NCBI RefSeq assembly: GCF_050389805.1
Contig: NZ_CP130945.1
Location: 2,914,001-2,978,000, forward strand
Direction: 5' to 3'
Length of the DNA: 64,000 bases
Origin: Bacillus_BD sp050389805
GTDB lineage: Bacteria; Bacillota; Bacilli; Bacillales; Cytobacillaceae
Shown here: positions 1 through 8,629 of the stretch, one piece after another
How positions within the stretch are numbered: the first letter of the stretch is position 1
Layout of the letters: the number at the start of each line of letters is the position of its first letter
Notes under the pieces: generated by a model
What the model saw: the letters and a program-made list of their open reading frames with translations, nothing else
Database searches by the model: none
Told to the model about the DNA's origin: nothing
Made by a program: the position numbers and the translations under genes

Positions 1-273
1 GATTCCAACTATTTCGTTTGCCTTTTTACTTTTGAAAAAGGACATATGACAACAATCATGAAAAATAATAAATGTCCTTACTAAAAATCCTGCGGTTGGG
101 ATCGCTAAAAGAAGTGTAATGATATAGGACACCGAAAGGCTTTTATAGGTAAGATACCATAAAAGAAAAAATGGAATTAAAGTATTTGTTAATTGCCACA
201 CACTATTTGATAACGTTGCTTTTTCATATGGCGCTAATTTTTTTCTTAACTCCCTTTGAAATTCTTTTGACAT
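1..273 (-). CDS. des: Acyl-lipid fatty acid desaturase, N-terminal part (runs off the left edge)
   Basis: Reading the minus strand from ATG at 273 gives 91 codons that remain open at the window edge. A GGAGG ribosome site lies 12 bases upstream. The protein has two hydrophobic segments (about residues 33-68) followed by HDCCH at 72-76, the first histidine box of membrane di-iron desaturases, then an FF-KSKKANEIVG stretch typical of Bacillus Des. These enzymes introduce a double bond into membrane phospholipid acyl chains and restore fluidity on cold shock. In Bacillus subtilis the gene is driven by DesR; the desKR genes, if present, lie outside the window. The family call is firm from the box and its setting, but the second and third histidine boxes are not visible here. 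Confidence 0.85.
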   Translation of the reverse strand, partial: MSKEFQRELRKKLAPYEKATLSNSVWQLTNTLIPFFLLWYLTYKSLSVSYIITLLLAIPTAGFLVRTFIIFHDCCHMSFFKSKKANEIVGI

Positions 274-554
274 AATAATAAAAAGCCTCCTAATAATTTC
301 AATTCATATTTATATTCCCCATTTGTATTGTCATTATAATGAAAAAAGCAATTGTTCTTTAAGATATAGCTGTAATGTACCGGATATGACATTTGTCATT
401 TTAGAATGGTTTCTGCTTGATATTACAGGAATTCATAATCATAACCATCAGAAAAATATTTTAAAATTATAAATCCACTAATTGTTCAAACATTCTTAAG
501 AAAATATATGCTACAATGTGAATAAGTGAACAAGAACGAAAGAAGGTAGTAGCT

Positions 555-737
555 ATGAAAGCTTGTTGCCATGTATGTCAAAAAGAATTTAAAAAAACCG
601 ATTGGGTTAAAATGGATAACTCCTATCGATTAGCGCACTGCACCTGTATAAAAATAAAAGTTGGTCTTCAAGACATAGATACCTTTAATAACATTTTAAA
701 TAAATATTCCTATTCTCGTTTAAAAATAGCAAATTAA
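555..737 (+). CDS. Small cysteine-rich hypothetical protein (60 aa)
   Basis: A 60-residue ORF with an AGAAGG ribosome site about 8 bases before its ATG. It contains a CCHVC cluster near residues 4-8 and further cysteines near residues 29-31, a spacing that could bind one zinc ion. It is lysine rich and has no signal peptide or membrane segment. Its stop overlaps the first base of a long shared terminator hairpin, which supports it as a real transcribed gene facing the glutamine synthetase gene. I do not recognise the family. Confidence 0.6.
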   Translation: MKACCHVCQKEFKKTDWVKMDNSYRLAHCTCIKIKVGLQDIDTFNNILNKYSYSRLKIAN

Positions 738-789
738 GCAAAAGAAAAATCCTTGATACTGATGAAGTATCAAGGATTTTTCTTTTGCT
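737..789. terminator. Bidirectional terminator between the small gene and glnA copy 2
   Basis: A perfect 23-bp inverted repeat (737-759 with 767-789) with a 7-base loop. A-rich and T-rich arms provide a U-run in both directions, so it can end both converging genes. Confidence 0.9.
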
Positions 790-2123
790 TAATAAACATT
801 CATATATCGCTCTCTTTCCCAAGGGTGTACTTGGGTGCGGAAGATATCCCACTCTATCTCTTTAGCTTCAATAAAATGCTCGTAAATATGTTTACCTAAG
901 GCAGAAACGATGGTTTCATTTTTTGATAATACAGTTAATGCTTGAGCTAATGTAGCTGGTAAATCAGAAATGCCTTCTGCTAAACGTTCTTCTTTATCCA
1001 TAGCATAGATATTGCGGTCAACTGGAGCAGGCGGTGTAAGCTTATTTTTAATCCCATCCAAACCGGCTTTTAATAAAACAGCCATGGCTAAATATGGATT
1101 TGCAGATGGATCAACACTACGAACTTCAATTCTTGTGCTTAATCCACGAGATGCTGGAATACGAATTAGGGGTGAACGGTTACGAGCAGACCATGCTATA
1201 TAACAAGGAGCTTCGTAACCTGGAACTAAACGTTTATAAGAGTTCACAGTTGGATTTGTAATGGCTGTAAAAGCTTCGGCATGAGCGATAATTCCAGCAA
1301 TAAAATAACGTGCTGTTTCACTTAGTTCTAAATCCCCGTTTTGATCGTAGAAAGCATTATCGCCATCTTTGAATAAGGATAAGTTACAATGCATTCCTGA
1401 ACCGTTTACCCCAAATAGTGGTTTAGGCATGAATGTCGCATGTAGACCATGCTTACGTGCGATTGTTTTTACAACTAATTTAAAAGTTTGGATCTGATCA
1501 CATGCTGTAATGGCATCGGCATATTTAAAGTCAATTTCATGTTGCCCTGGAGCAACTTCGTGATGAGAAGCTTCAATGTCAAATCCCATTTCTTCTAATT
1601 CAAGAACGATGTCACGACGACAATTCTCCCCTAAATCTGTTGGTGCTAAATCAAAATATCCGCCTGAGTCATTTAACTCTAATGTTGGTTGACCTTTTTC
1701 GTCTAATTTAAACAAGAAAAATTCCGGTTCTGGTCCTAGATTGAAATTTGAGAAACCTAAGTCTTCCATTTCTTTTAATATTTTTCTTAAGTTGTTGCGT
1801 GGATCCCCTTCGAATGGAGTTCCATCTGGATTGTATATATCACAAATAAATCTTGCCACTTTTCCTTTTTCTGCAGTCCATGGAAATACGACAAAAGTAT
1901 CTAAATCTGGATATAGATACATATCAGATTCCTCAATTCGAACAAACCCTTCAATGGAAGAACCGTCAAACATCATTTTATTATCAAGCGCTTTTTCAAG
2001 TTGGCTAACTGGAATTTCAACATTTTTAATTACCCCTAATATATCCGTAAATTGAAGTCGAATATATTTTACGTTTTGTTCCTTACACATCTGCCTAACA
2101 TCGTCTCTCGTAAACCTCGCCAT
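789..2123 (-). CDS. glnA: Glutamine synthetase type I-alpha, second copy (444 aa)
   Basis: Full-length type I glutamine synthetase, which makes glutamine from glutamate, ammonia and ATP as a cytosolic dodecamer. FDGSSIEGF lies near residues 52-60, the Arg at 62 linked to feedback control in Bacillus GlnA is present, and PEPEFFLF, NGSGMHCNLSLF and the NRSPLIRIP region follow. There is no insertion or adenylylation-loop tyrosine, fitting the I-alpha class. By eye it is roughly 85-90 percent identical to the glnA at 2705-4039, with most change in the first 20 residues and scattered sites. It stands alone, downstream of the glnR-glnA unit, with its own excellent sigma-A promoter and a perfect GlnR/TnrA-type site further upstream. 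The duplication looks functional, since the reading frame and active-site motifs are intact. Confidence 0.95.
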   Translation of the reverse strand: MARFTRDDVRQMCKEQNVKYIRLQFTDILGVIKNVEIPVSQLEKALDNKMMFDGSSIEGFVRIEESDMYLYPDLDTFVVFPWTAEKGKVARFICDIYNPDGTPFEGDPRNNLRKILKEMEDLGFSNFNLGPEPEFFLFKLDEKGQPTLELNDSGGYFDLAPTDLGENCRRDIVLELEEMGFDIEASHHEVAPGQHEIDFKYADAITACDQIQTFKLVVKTIARKHGLHATFMPKPLFGVNGSGMHCNLSLFKDGDNAFYDQNGDLELSETARYFIAGIIAHAEAFTAITNPTVNSYKRLVPGYEAPCYIAWSARNRSPLIRIPASRGLSTRIEVRSVDPSANPYLAMAVLLKAGLDGIKNKLTPPAPVDRNIYAMDKEERLAEGISDLPATLAQALTVLSKNETIVSALGKHIYEHFIEAKEIEWDIFRTQVHPWERERYMNVY

Positions 2124-2154
2124 TTACATTCCTCCCCATTAATTTCTTGTTTTT

Positions 2155-2183
2155 ATTATATTCTGTGTAAGGTAATGTGTCAA
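2155..2183 (-). promoter_or_regulatory. Sigma-A promoter of the solo glnA
   Basis: On the minus strand TTGACA (2183-2178) is followed after exactly 17 bp by TATAAT (2160-2155), both consensus hexamers. The predicted transcription start is near 2148, about 25 bases ahead of the glnA start. Confidence 0.85.
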
Positions 2184-2188
2184 TTGAA

Positions 2189-2205
2189 TGTTATATTTTA
2201 TAACA
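2189..2205. promoter_or_regulatory. TnrA/GlnR operator upstream of the solo glnA
   Basis: TGTTATATTTTATAACA is a perfect match to TGTNAN7TNACA and also carries the AT-rich centre favoured by TnrA. Its centre (2197) lies about 49 bp upstream of the predicted start. That is the position from which TnrA is known to activate promoters in Bacillus, rather than the -35-overlapping position used for repression. Confidence 0.8.
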
Positions 2206-2670
2206 TGTTTTTAAAAAGAATTTAGAGCAATGCTGTGTATAATATTAATGGTTATTTGGGACTACCATTGACAAAATGGAAGGCACGGTTACTCCTGCAG
2301 GAGAAGTGATACAAGAGAGCCCTCTTATAACACGAATGCGCCAAAAGGGATCAAGCGTAAATGAACGTGAAGCGAAGTGCTTGGAACTAAATCACCCAAG
2401 TTTAACAGAATCGGAACTTATCCGTCTATTTAAGCTGTTTCAGTGTTTTTTCCTAATTAAGAGAAATTTCTCCGCTTATTTATCAAACTTATCAAACTCG
2501 CTTTATCGGCTAATGAACTGGTAAAACTTACCGGGCTTACTAAAAGAATTCAAAAAGGACCTAGAGAAGAATTGCATCTCTAAGCCCACTTGACTGCGAA
2601 ATATATTGTGGAGTCTATGTGATTCGCTATATGTATGATCATGGTCTGCGATTTACCGTTTTGCACCACA
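2206..2670. other. Spacer between the two glnA genes, possible gene remnant
   Basis: About 460 bp without a convincing gene. A plus-strand ORF at 2276-2524 has no ribosome site. An adjacent frame continues with a lysine- and leucine-rich stretch up to about 2582, which could mean a small gene broken by a frameshift. I do not recognise a family, and no riboswitch or T-box motif was found. Confidence 0.35.
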
Positions 2671-2702
2671 AAAAAACCTCGACTATTCAATCGAGGTTTT
2701 TT
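2671..2702 (-). terminator. Terminator of the glnR-glnA unit
   Basis: A 12-bp stem (2671-2682 with 2691-2702) with an 8-base loop and a U-run on the minus strand, ending 3 bp from the glnA stop codon. Confidence 0.9.
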
Positions 2703-2704
2703 TA

Positions 2705-4039
2705 TTAATATACTTTCATATAATGATCTCTTTCCCACTCAGTAACTTGAGTACGGAACATATCCCATTCAATTTCTTTCATTTCAACAAAATGTTCATA
2801 TATATGCGCTCCTAAAGCGGATACCATCACTTCATTTGAATTTAATTCTTCAAGAGCTCTTGCCAAAGACGGTGGTAAATCTGTAATTCCTTCTGCTAAT
2901 CTCTCTTCATGATCCATCGCATAAATATTCCGATCTACTGGTTGCGGAGGAGTTAACTTATTTTTGATTCCATCAAGTCCAGCTTTTAGTAATACAGCTA
3001 AAGCCAAATATGGATTTGCCGAAGGATCAACACTACGCACTTCAACACGAGTACTTAACCCACGTGAAGCTGGGATACGTACTAATGGTGATCGATTACT
3101 CGTGGACCATGCGACGTAACATGGCGCTTCGTATCCTGGCACTAAACGTTTGTATGAGTTGACAGTTGGATTTGTAATCGCTGTAAATGCAGGAGCGTGC
3201 TTTACAATCCCCGCAATAAACTGTCGCGCAGTATCACTTAACTCTAAATCAGATTTTGGATCATAAAATACATTTTCTCCATTTCTGAATAACGAAAGAT
3301 TACAATGCATTCCAGAACCTGCTACACCAAAAATTGGCTTTGGCATAAATGTTGCGTGTAATCCATGTTTACGAGCGATGGTTTTTACAATTAGTTTAAA
3401 AGTTTGTATATCATCACATGCTCTGAGGGCATCAGCATATTTAAAATCAATTTCATGCTGCCCTGGCGCTGTTTCATGGTGAGATGCTTCTACATCAAAT
3501 CCCATTTCTTCAAGTTCAAGCACGATGTCACGGCGGCAATTTTCCCCTAGATCTGTTGGAGCTAAATCAAAATATCCACCATGATCATTTAATTCGAGTG
3601 TTGGTTCGCCTTTTTCATCTAACTTGAATAAGAAAAACTCAGGCTCAGGTCCAAGATTAAAATCAGTAAATCCTAATTCTTCCATTTCTCTTAATATTCT
3701 CTTTAAATTGTTACGAGGATCCCCTTCAAACGGTGTACCATCTGACTTATAAATATCACATATTAAACGAGCTACTTTTCCTTTTTCAGCTGTCCATGGA
3801 AATACAACGAAGGTATCCAAGTCAGGATAAAGGTACATATCCGATTCCTCGATACGAACAAAACCCTCAATCGAAGATCCATCAAACATCATCTTATTAT
3901 CTAATGCTTTCTCAAGTTGACTTACTGGTATTTCTACGTTTTTTATGACACCCAAAATATCCGTAAATTGTAAACGAATAAATTTAACATTTTGTTCATC
4001 ACACAATCTATGGATGTCTTCTTTTGTGTGCTTTGACAT
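2705..4039 (-). CDS. glnA: Glutamine synthetase type I-alpha, glnR-linked copy (444 aa)
   Basis: Canonical Bacillus-type glutamine synthetase lying directly downstream of glnR, as in Bacillus subtilis glnRA. The ATG at 4039, preceded by GGGGGA, is preferred over an upstream in-frame start at 4108 because it gives a protein the same length as the other copy and the family. Residues FDGSSIEGF (52-60), Arg62, PEPEFFLF, GSGMHCNLSLF and RIPASRGLSTR are present. Feedback-inhibited GlnA also acts as a chaperone-like partner that lets GlnR bind DNA and inactivates TnrA. With two synthetases in tandem, either or both could do this. Confidence 0.96.
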   Translation of the reverse strand: MSKHTKEDIHRLCDEQNVKFIRLQFTDILGVIKNVEIPVSQLEKALDNKMMFDGSSIEGFVRIEESDMYLYPDLDTFVVFPWTAEKGKVARLICDIYKSDGTPFEGDPRNNLKRILREMEELGFTDFNLGPEPEFFLFKLDEKGEPTLELNDHGGYFDLAPTDLGENCRRDIVLELEEMGFDVEASHHETAPGQHEIDFKYADALRACDDIQTFKLIVKTIARKHGLHATFMPKPIFGVAGSGMHCNLSLFRNGENVFYDPKSDLELSDTARQFIAGIVKHAPAFTAITNPTVNSYKRLVPGYEAPCYVAWSTSNRSPLVRIPASRGLSTRVEVRSVDPSANPYLALAVLLKAGLDGIKNKLTPPQPVDRNIYAMDHEERLAEGITDLPPSLARALEELNSNEVMVSALGAHIYEHFVEMKEIEWDMFRTQVTEWERDHYMKVY

Positions 4040-4172
4040 GCTGATTCCCCCGATTCTTCGATACAAAATATGATGACTAGAGTGAACATAATCTGGTTTT
4101 CGAACCAATATTCTATATTCTTTTTGATATTATCATTGTCGCTACACACTTTCAACGCAAAATTTAAGAAAA

Positions 4173-4571
4173 CTAATGAAAAAATCTTTGAGGATCGGTT
4201 CCTCTATTATTAAAGCGTCCAGCATTTACAATCTCTTTTCTTAATAGTTTTCGAATTTCTTCATTCGTCAATTCTCTTTTTTGCTTAAGGGTTTGTTTTT
4301 GATATTCCCGTTCAATTGACTGCTCTTCTTTCACAGTAAAAATTTGTTTTATTCCTGCCATGTTAATTCCTTGGTCAATTAAATCTTTTATTTCTAGTAG
4401 AGTGTCAATATCATTTAAAGAAAAGAGTCTTCGGTTCCCTTCTGTTCTTTCAGGCTTAATTAATTCATGTTCTTCGTAATAACGAATTTGACGTGCCGTC
4501 AGATCTGTCAACTTCATAACAGTCCCCATAGAAAAAAGCGGCATTGAACGACGAATTTGACTTCCTTTCAT
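4173..4571 (-). CDS. glnR: MerR-family nitrogen repressor GlnR
   Basis: 132-residue MerR-family regulator. An N-terminal winged helix-turn-helix includes LTARQIRYYEEHELI and the EGNRRLFS wing, and the short C-terminal tail ends in RFFH like other GlnR proteins. The ATG at 4571 is chosen over the in-frame ATG at 4589 because GAGGAG sits 8 bases ahead and the N-terminus then matches known GlnR (IRRSMPLF). GlnR represses glnRA when glutamine is plentiful by binding TGTNAN7TNACA sites with help from feedback-inhibited glutamine synthetase. It precedes glnA by about 130 bp and is probably autoregulated through the site at 4641-4657. Confidence 0.95.
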   Translation of the reverse strand: MKGSQIRRSMPLFSMGTVMKLTDLTARQIRYYEEHELIKPERTEGNRRLFSLNDIDTLLEIKDLIDQGINMAGIKQIFTVKEEQSIEREYQKQTLKQKRELTNEEIRKLLRKEIVNAGRFNNRGTDPQRFFH

Positions 4572-4616
4572 GTCCTCTACTCCTCTCATTCATCATAATT
4601 TATATATATAGTATTT

Positions 4617-4657
4617 ATTATACTATATTCTAACTTATAATGTGAGGATTTTTAACA
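4617..4657 (-). promoter_or_regulatory. glnRA promoter with overlapping GlnR operator
   Basis: TGTGAGGATTTTTAACA at 4641-4657 matches TGTNAN7TNACA exactly. On the minus strand a consensus TATAAT lies at 4622-4617 and the -35 region (CTCACA, 18-bp spacing) falls inside the operator, so bound GlnR would block RNA polymerase. The operator directly abuts the stop of ynbB. Confidence 0.8.
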
Positions 4658-5932
4658 TTAGCCTTGTATGATCATTAATTTTTTCTCCAGTAATGAGTTA
4701 AGTGCAATACAAATAGCTATTTTTACATGAGAATAGGTTAATCCACCTTGAACATATGCCACATATGGAGGTCTTGTTGGACCATCAGCTGTTAATTCGA
4801 TACTGGCTCCTTGTATAAAAGTACCGGCCGCCATGATGACATCATCTTCATAACCAGGCATATAGGATGGATATGGTGTCACATGTGAATTGATTGGTGA
4901 AGCAAATTGTATCGCTTGGCAGAATGCAACCATTTTATCTCTATCATCAAATTGAACAGATTGAATTAAATCGGTACGTTTACTATCCCATTTTGGATTT
5001 GAATTCATCCCAACTTTTTCAAGCATCGCAGCTGTAAAAACGGCACCTTTTAAAGCTTGACCCACAACATGTGGAGCTAGGAAAAATCCTTGGTACATTT
5101 CCTGCATACTATAAAGGGAAGCTCCAGCTTCACTTCCAATACCAGGTGATGTTAATCGATACGAACAAGCTTCCACCCATTTTTGTTTCCCAACAATATA
5201 TCCACCTGTTTTTGCAAGTCCTCCCCCTGGATTTTTAATTAATGAACCAGCCATTAAATCGGCACCAATGTGGCATGGCTCTAACTCCTCAACAAATTCA
5301 CCATAACAATTATCTACAAATACGACTACATTAGGATTAATTTCTTTTACAAATGAAATCATCTCTTTAATTTCATTAATGGTAAAAGAAGGTCTTGTGT
5401 CATAACCTTTCGACCGTTGTATACCAATCATTTTCGTGTTAGGTTTTATCGCTTTGCTGACAGCTTCAAAATCAATCTTACCAGATTGGAGTAAGTTAAC
5501 ACTCTCGTAGGAAATCCCAAATTCCTTTAAAGAACCAGAGCCATTTCCTCTTAAGCCTACAATTTCTTCCAAAGTATCATATGGTTTTCCCGTTATGTAT
5601 AAAAGTTCATCTCCCGGTCGTAGTACACCAAATAAAGCAATCGAAATTGCATGTGTTCCCGAGATGATCTGTGGTCGTACTAAACCGGCTTCTCCCCCGA
5701 AAACTTGAGCATATATTTTCTCAAGCGTATCTCTACCAAAATCATCATAGCCATAACCTGTTGATGGAATAAAATGAGAATCGCTGACTTGAAAATCTTG
5801 AAAAGCTTTCAATACACGGTATTGATTTAAGTCGACTAATTGGTCAATTTTTTCGTGAATAGGTTTAATCTGTTGTTCTACTTCCATTACAATCGGTTGT
5901 AAAACTTCCCCATAAGTTAGTGTTTGAATCAT
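4658..5932 (-). CDS. ynbB: PLP-dependent YnbB-type protein (methionine gamma-lyase / aluminium-resistance family)
   Basis: 424-residue fold-type I pyridoxal-phosphate protein. The likely cofactor-binding lysine is K233 in SLIKN, followed by the glycine-rich NPGGGLAKTGG. D207 in VDNCYGEF would contact the pyridine ring, and SGTHAIS near 91-97 is the phosphate-side loop. The family (COG4100) is annotated as aluminium resistance or methionine gamma-lyase-like, but its true substrate is not settled. As in B. subtilis it sits between hflX and glnR. It follows hflX by 10 bp and is probably cotranscribed with it. Confidence 0.88.
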   Translation of the reverse strand: MIQTLTYGEVLQPIVMEVEQQIKPIHEKIDQLVDLNQYRVLKAFQDFQVSDSHFIPSTGYGYDDFGRDTLEKIYAQVFGGEAGLVRPQIISGTHAISIALFGVLRPGDELLYITGKPYDTLEEIVGLRGNGSGSLKEFGISYESVNLLQSGKIDFEAVSKAIKPNTKMIGIQRSKGYDTRPSFTINEIKEMISFVKEINPNVVVFVDNCYGEFVEELEPCHIGADLMAGSLIKNPGGGLAKTGGYIVGKQKWVEACSYRLTSPGIGSEAGASLYSMQEMYQGFFLAPHVVGQALKGAVFTAAMLEKVGMNSNPKWDSKRTDLIQSVQFDDRDKMVAFCQAIQFASPINSHVTPYPSYMPGYEDDVIMAAGTFIQGASIELTADGPTRPPYVAYVQGGLTYSHVKIAICIALNSLLEKKLMIIQG

Positions 5933-5942
5933 GTTTTTCCCC

Positions 5943-7205
5943 TTATCTCTTTATCAAAAATTGTTGTATTTGCCCATAAATTGGATGATCGACAAATGTG
6001 TAGCCTTTACAAACATACATTTGTTTTTCTTCATCAAAAAATAATTCCCGTAAAATCGTTTCATTTTTTAATTGAGATAATAGTTTACCTTCTGTTGAAG
6101 GTACGATCACGTGATACGGTTGCATCATCTCAATCATTTTTGCTTCTATCGTTAATTTTAACCGCTCACTGTCATTAACATTTAACGCGCTTATTTGAAG
6201 CGATTCGTTTCTTGTAGATGGAACAAAATCATCATGCTGGGCATCTTTTTTATTATACACGGTTAATTGTGGGATTTGTTGTGTTTCCAACTCAGTTAAC
6301 AAGCGATTTACCGTTTCTTCGTGTTGAAAATAATCTGGATTAGATGAATCAACGACATGTAAAATTAAATCCGCTTCCTTCACTTCTTCAAGAGTGGATC
6401 GGAATGCCGCAATCAGACTCGTCGGTAAATCTTGAATAAATCCAACTGTATCACTCATTAAAATGGTGAATCCACTAGGTAATATACATTTTTTGGTCAA
6501 CGGATCAAGGGTTGCAAATAGTTGATTTTCTTCAAATGAAGTAGCTTCTGTTAACCGATTAAACAGCGTTGATTTCCCAGCATTTGTATACCCTGCAATG
6601 GATACTTGGAAGGTCCGGTTTTTCTTTCTTCTTTCACGATAACGTTCACGGTGTTCAACAATTCCAGAAAGCTGAGTTTTAATATCATGAATACGATTTC
6701 GAATATGTCGGCGATCAGCTTCTAGCTTCGTTTCACCTGGTCCTCTTGTTCCAATCCCTGCTCCAAGTCTTGAAAGTTGTGTACCTTGGCCGCCGAGTCT
6801 TGGTAATAAATATTGTAATTGCGCTAATTCAACTTGTAATTTACCCTCTTTCGATTGGGCTCTTTGGGCAAAAATATCCAGGATTAATTGGGTTCTGTCA
6901 ATAATTCGTGCATCCATCTTTGCAGCTAGATTTCTAACTTGACTTGGTGATAATTCATCATTAAAAATCACTAGCTTTGCTTCTAGTTCATCAACTAAAG
7001 CAACTAATTCCTCTACTTTTCCTCTACCAATATAGGTAGAATGATCAACACGCTCTCTTTTTTGCGTTAATGTTGTCAACACTTGCGCGTTAGCTGTCTT
7101 TGTTAACGAGGCTAATTCATCCATTGAATATTGAAATGGTAAATCATCTTCAGTTGTTTGACAACCAACAAGAATCACTTTTTCACGTTCTTGGTTTTGT
7201 TCCAA
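5943..7205 (-). CDS. hflX: Ribosome-associated GTPase HflX
   Basis: 420-residue HflX. The N-terminal HflX domain with the glycine-rich RLGGQGTQLSRLGAGIGTRG stretch (about 136-155) and a coiled linker are followed by the G domain: P-loop GYTNAGKST at 205-213, DTVGF at 252-256 and NKKD at 318-321. HflX splits or rescues stalled ribosomes in stress and heat. The start is TTG at 7205 with AGAGGG 7 bases ahead. It is the first gene of a probable hflX-ynbB unit, the order seen in B. subtilis (ynbA-ynbB). Confidence 0.94.
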   Translation of the reverse strand: MEQNQEREKVILVGCQTTEDDLPFQYSMDELASLTKTANAQVLTTLTQKRERVDHSTYIGRGKVEELVALVDELEAKLVIFNDELSPSQVRNLAAKMDARIIDRTQLILDIFAQRAQSKEGKLQVELAQLQYLLPRLGGQGTQLSRLGAGIGTRGPGETKLEADRRHIRNRIHDIKTQLSGIVEHRERYRERRKKNRTFQVSIAGYTNAGKSTLFNRLTEATSFEENQLFATLDPLTKKCILPSGFTILMSDTVGFIQDLPTSLIAAFRSTLEEVKEADLILHVVDSSNPDYFQHEETVNRLLTELETQQIPQLTVYNKKDAQHDDFVPSTRNESLQISALNVNDSERLKLTIEAKMIEMMQPYHVIVPSTEGKLLSQLKNETILRELFFDEEKQMYVCKGYTFVDHPIYGQIQQFLIKR

Positions 7206-7325
7206 TGTGTATCCCTCTTTCTATCAATCAATAATCTTCTATAGTCTAAAAAAGTTCTTTCTATTTAATTTATCCCCCCATTGAAGAAATAAACAAAAAT
7301 AAGCACTGGTTGGTACAGTGCCATT

Positions 7326-8114
7326 TTACTTTTGCAAGACCACTTTATTCAACATTGGACGGCCATTTTCCCATTGTACTTGTACAGGTAAGCCCAAAAA
7401 AGAACTTAACTTCTGGCTTGAAATCATGTCTTCAGTGTTACCTATATCAAAAACTTGTCCTTTTTTTAATAATAATGCCTTATTAAAGACTGGTAGAATT
7501 TCCTCGACATGATGGGTGACATAAATCATCGTAGGAGCGTTTGGTTTATACGTAATTTGTTCGATTGTTTCTAGGAACTGCTCACGTGCGATAAAGTCTA
7601 AACCTGTTGTAGGTTCATCAAAAATAAGGATAGAAGGATCTGCCATTAATGCTCTAGCGATTAAAATTCGTTGTTTTTCACCTTGAGAAAGGGTTTCATA
7701 TTGGCGATCTGCATATTCTAGACAATCGAAATCTTTTAGTAAACCGATCGCTTTTTCTCTTATTTCTTTTGTTGGCTTTTTATATAAACCAATCGAAGCA
7801 AATGCACCACTTAAGACGATTTCAAACGCACTATCACTATTGTATAGCTTTTCCTGCAGCGAGGATGAAACAAAACCAATTTTAGAGCGTAATTCTTCTC
7901 CAAGATAACTTTTTCCAAATTCTTTATGTAGTACAGTAACGTTACCAGCTGTAGGAAAATATTCAGCATGAAGCATTTTTAAAATCGCTGTTTTCCCCGA
8001 TCCATTCAACCCAAATAATACCCAATGCTCGCCTTTTTTAACATCCCAATCAACTTTTTGTAAAATCCATGTACCATCTCTTTTTAATGAAACATCCCTT
8101 AAAGATAAAATCAT
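7326..8114 (-). CDS. ylmA: ABC transporter ATP-binding protein, YlmA type
   Basis: 262-residue single ABC ATPase. Walker A GLNGSGKT is at 35-42, signature LSQGE at 142-146, and Walker B LIFDEP at 163-168 followed by the D-loop and a switch histidine (YVTHH). It matches B. subtilis YlmA in size and sequence style. No membrane partner lies beside it, so it may be a cytosolic ATPase or partner a distant permease. Its ATG overlaps the stop of the DUF523 gene by 4 bases, indicating translational coupling. Confidence 0.88.
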   Translation of the reverse strand: MILSLRDVSLKRDGTWILQKVDWDVKKGEHWVLFGLNGSGKTAILKMLHAEYFPTAGNVTVLHKEFGKSYLGEELRSKIGFVSSSLQEKLYNSDSAFEIVLSGAFASIGLYKKPTKEIREKAIGLLKDFDCLEYADRQYETLSQGEKQRILIARALMADPSILIFDEPTTGLDFIAREQFLETIEQITYKPNAPTMIYVTHHVEEILPVFNKALLLKKGQVFDIGNTEDMISSQKLSSFLGLPVQVQWENGRPMLNKVVLQK

Positions 8115-8602
8115 CGCTTCCCTCCCCTTTCTTCATCTCCTAATTCTCCCATTATATCATCGAAGTTCTCTTCAGAATAAACATTTATCCCATTTCTTCT
8201 TAATAAGGCTGTCGTGACTCCTTGACCGATTTTTTTATTTCCATTAAAATCACCGCTATAGATCATTGTACTACCACATGAAGGACTGCGCTCTTTTAGT
8301 ATTACACTTGTTGCGTTTAAATCGAGAGCGGTTTTCAAGCTTTCTTGTGCACCCTTAATAAAAGCATCCGTCACATCTCTTCCATATTTTGTGATAACCT
8401 TTGCCTTCCCATCTAGAACGTCTTCTCCGTCCCCACCAACGATTTCTGCAGGATCTCTTGGAATGGATAACCCACCCAAAACCTCGGGACAAACGGGCAA
8501 AGCTTTTTTGTCTTTCAACCATTGATCGATGGTTCCTTGAAAATTATTGGAACCATCGTATTTTACATTAAGCCCGATCAAGCAAGCGCTAACCAAAATC
8601 AT
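8111..8602 (-). CDS. DUF523 family protein
   Basis: 163-residue protein starting with the family motif SACLIG and holding further conserved features: a CPEVLGGL segment, PRDPAE, and SPSCGS with cysteines that could bind metal or act in thiol chemistry. DUF523 (COG1683) has no established biochemical role. The gene overlaps the downstream ABC ATPase by 4 bp. The upstream Na/Pi transporter gene ends 27 bp before its start, so all three may be one transcript. Confidence 0.85.
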   Translation of the reverse strand: MILVSACLIGLNVKYDGSNNFQGTIDQWLKDKKALPVCPEVLGGLSIPRDPAEIVGGDGEDVLDGKAKVITKYGRDVTDAFIKGAQESLKTALDLNATSVILKERSPSCGSTMIYSGDFNGNKKIGQGVTTALLRRNGINVYSEENFDDIMGELGDEERGGKR

Positions 8603-8629
8603 GAATCCTGAATACCCTCCTTTTAAATA

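Noticed and set aside
1741..2055. Plus-strand ORF of about 100 codons inside the solo glnA
   Set aside because: It runs antisense to a gene with full conserved motifs and has no ribosome site.
2206..2670. T-box, lysine or glutamine-type regulatory RNA between the two glnA genes
   Set aside because: No conserved core motif of any known class is visible.
3943..4155. Minus-strand 70-codon ORF overlapping the 5' end of glnA
   Set aside because: It lies in another frame of the glnA start region and has no family resemblance; glnA itself is clear.
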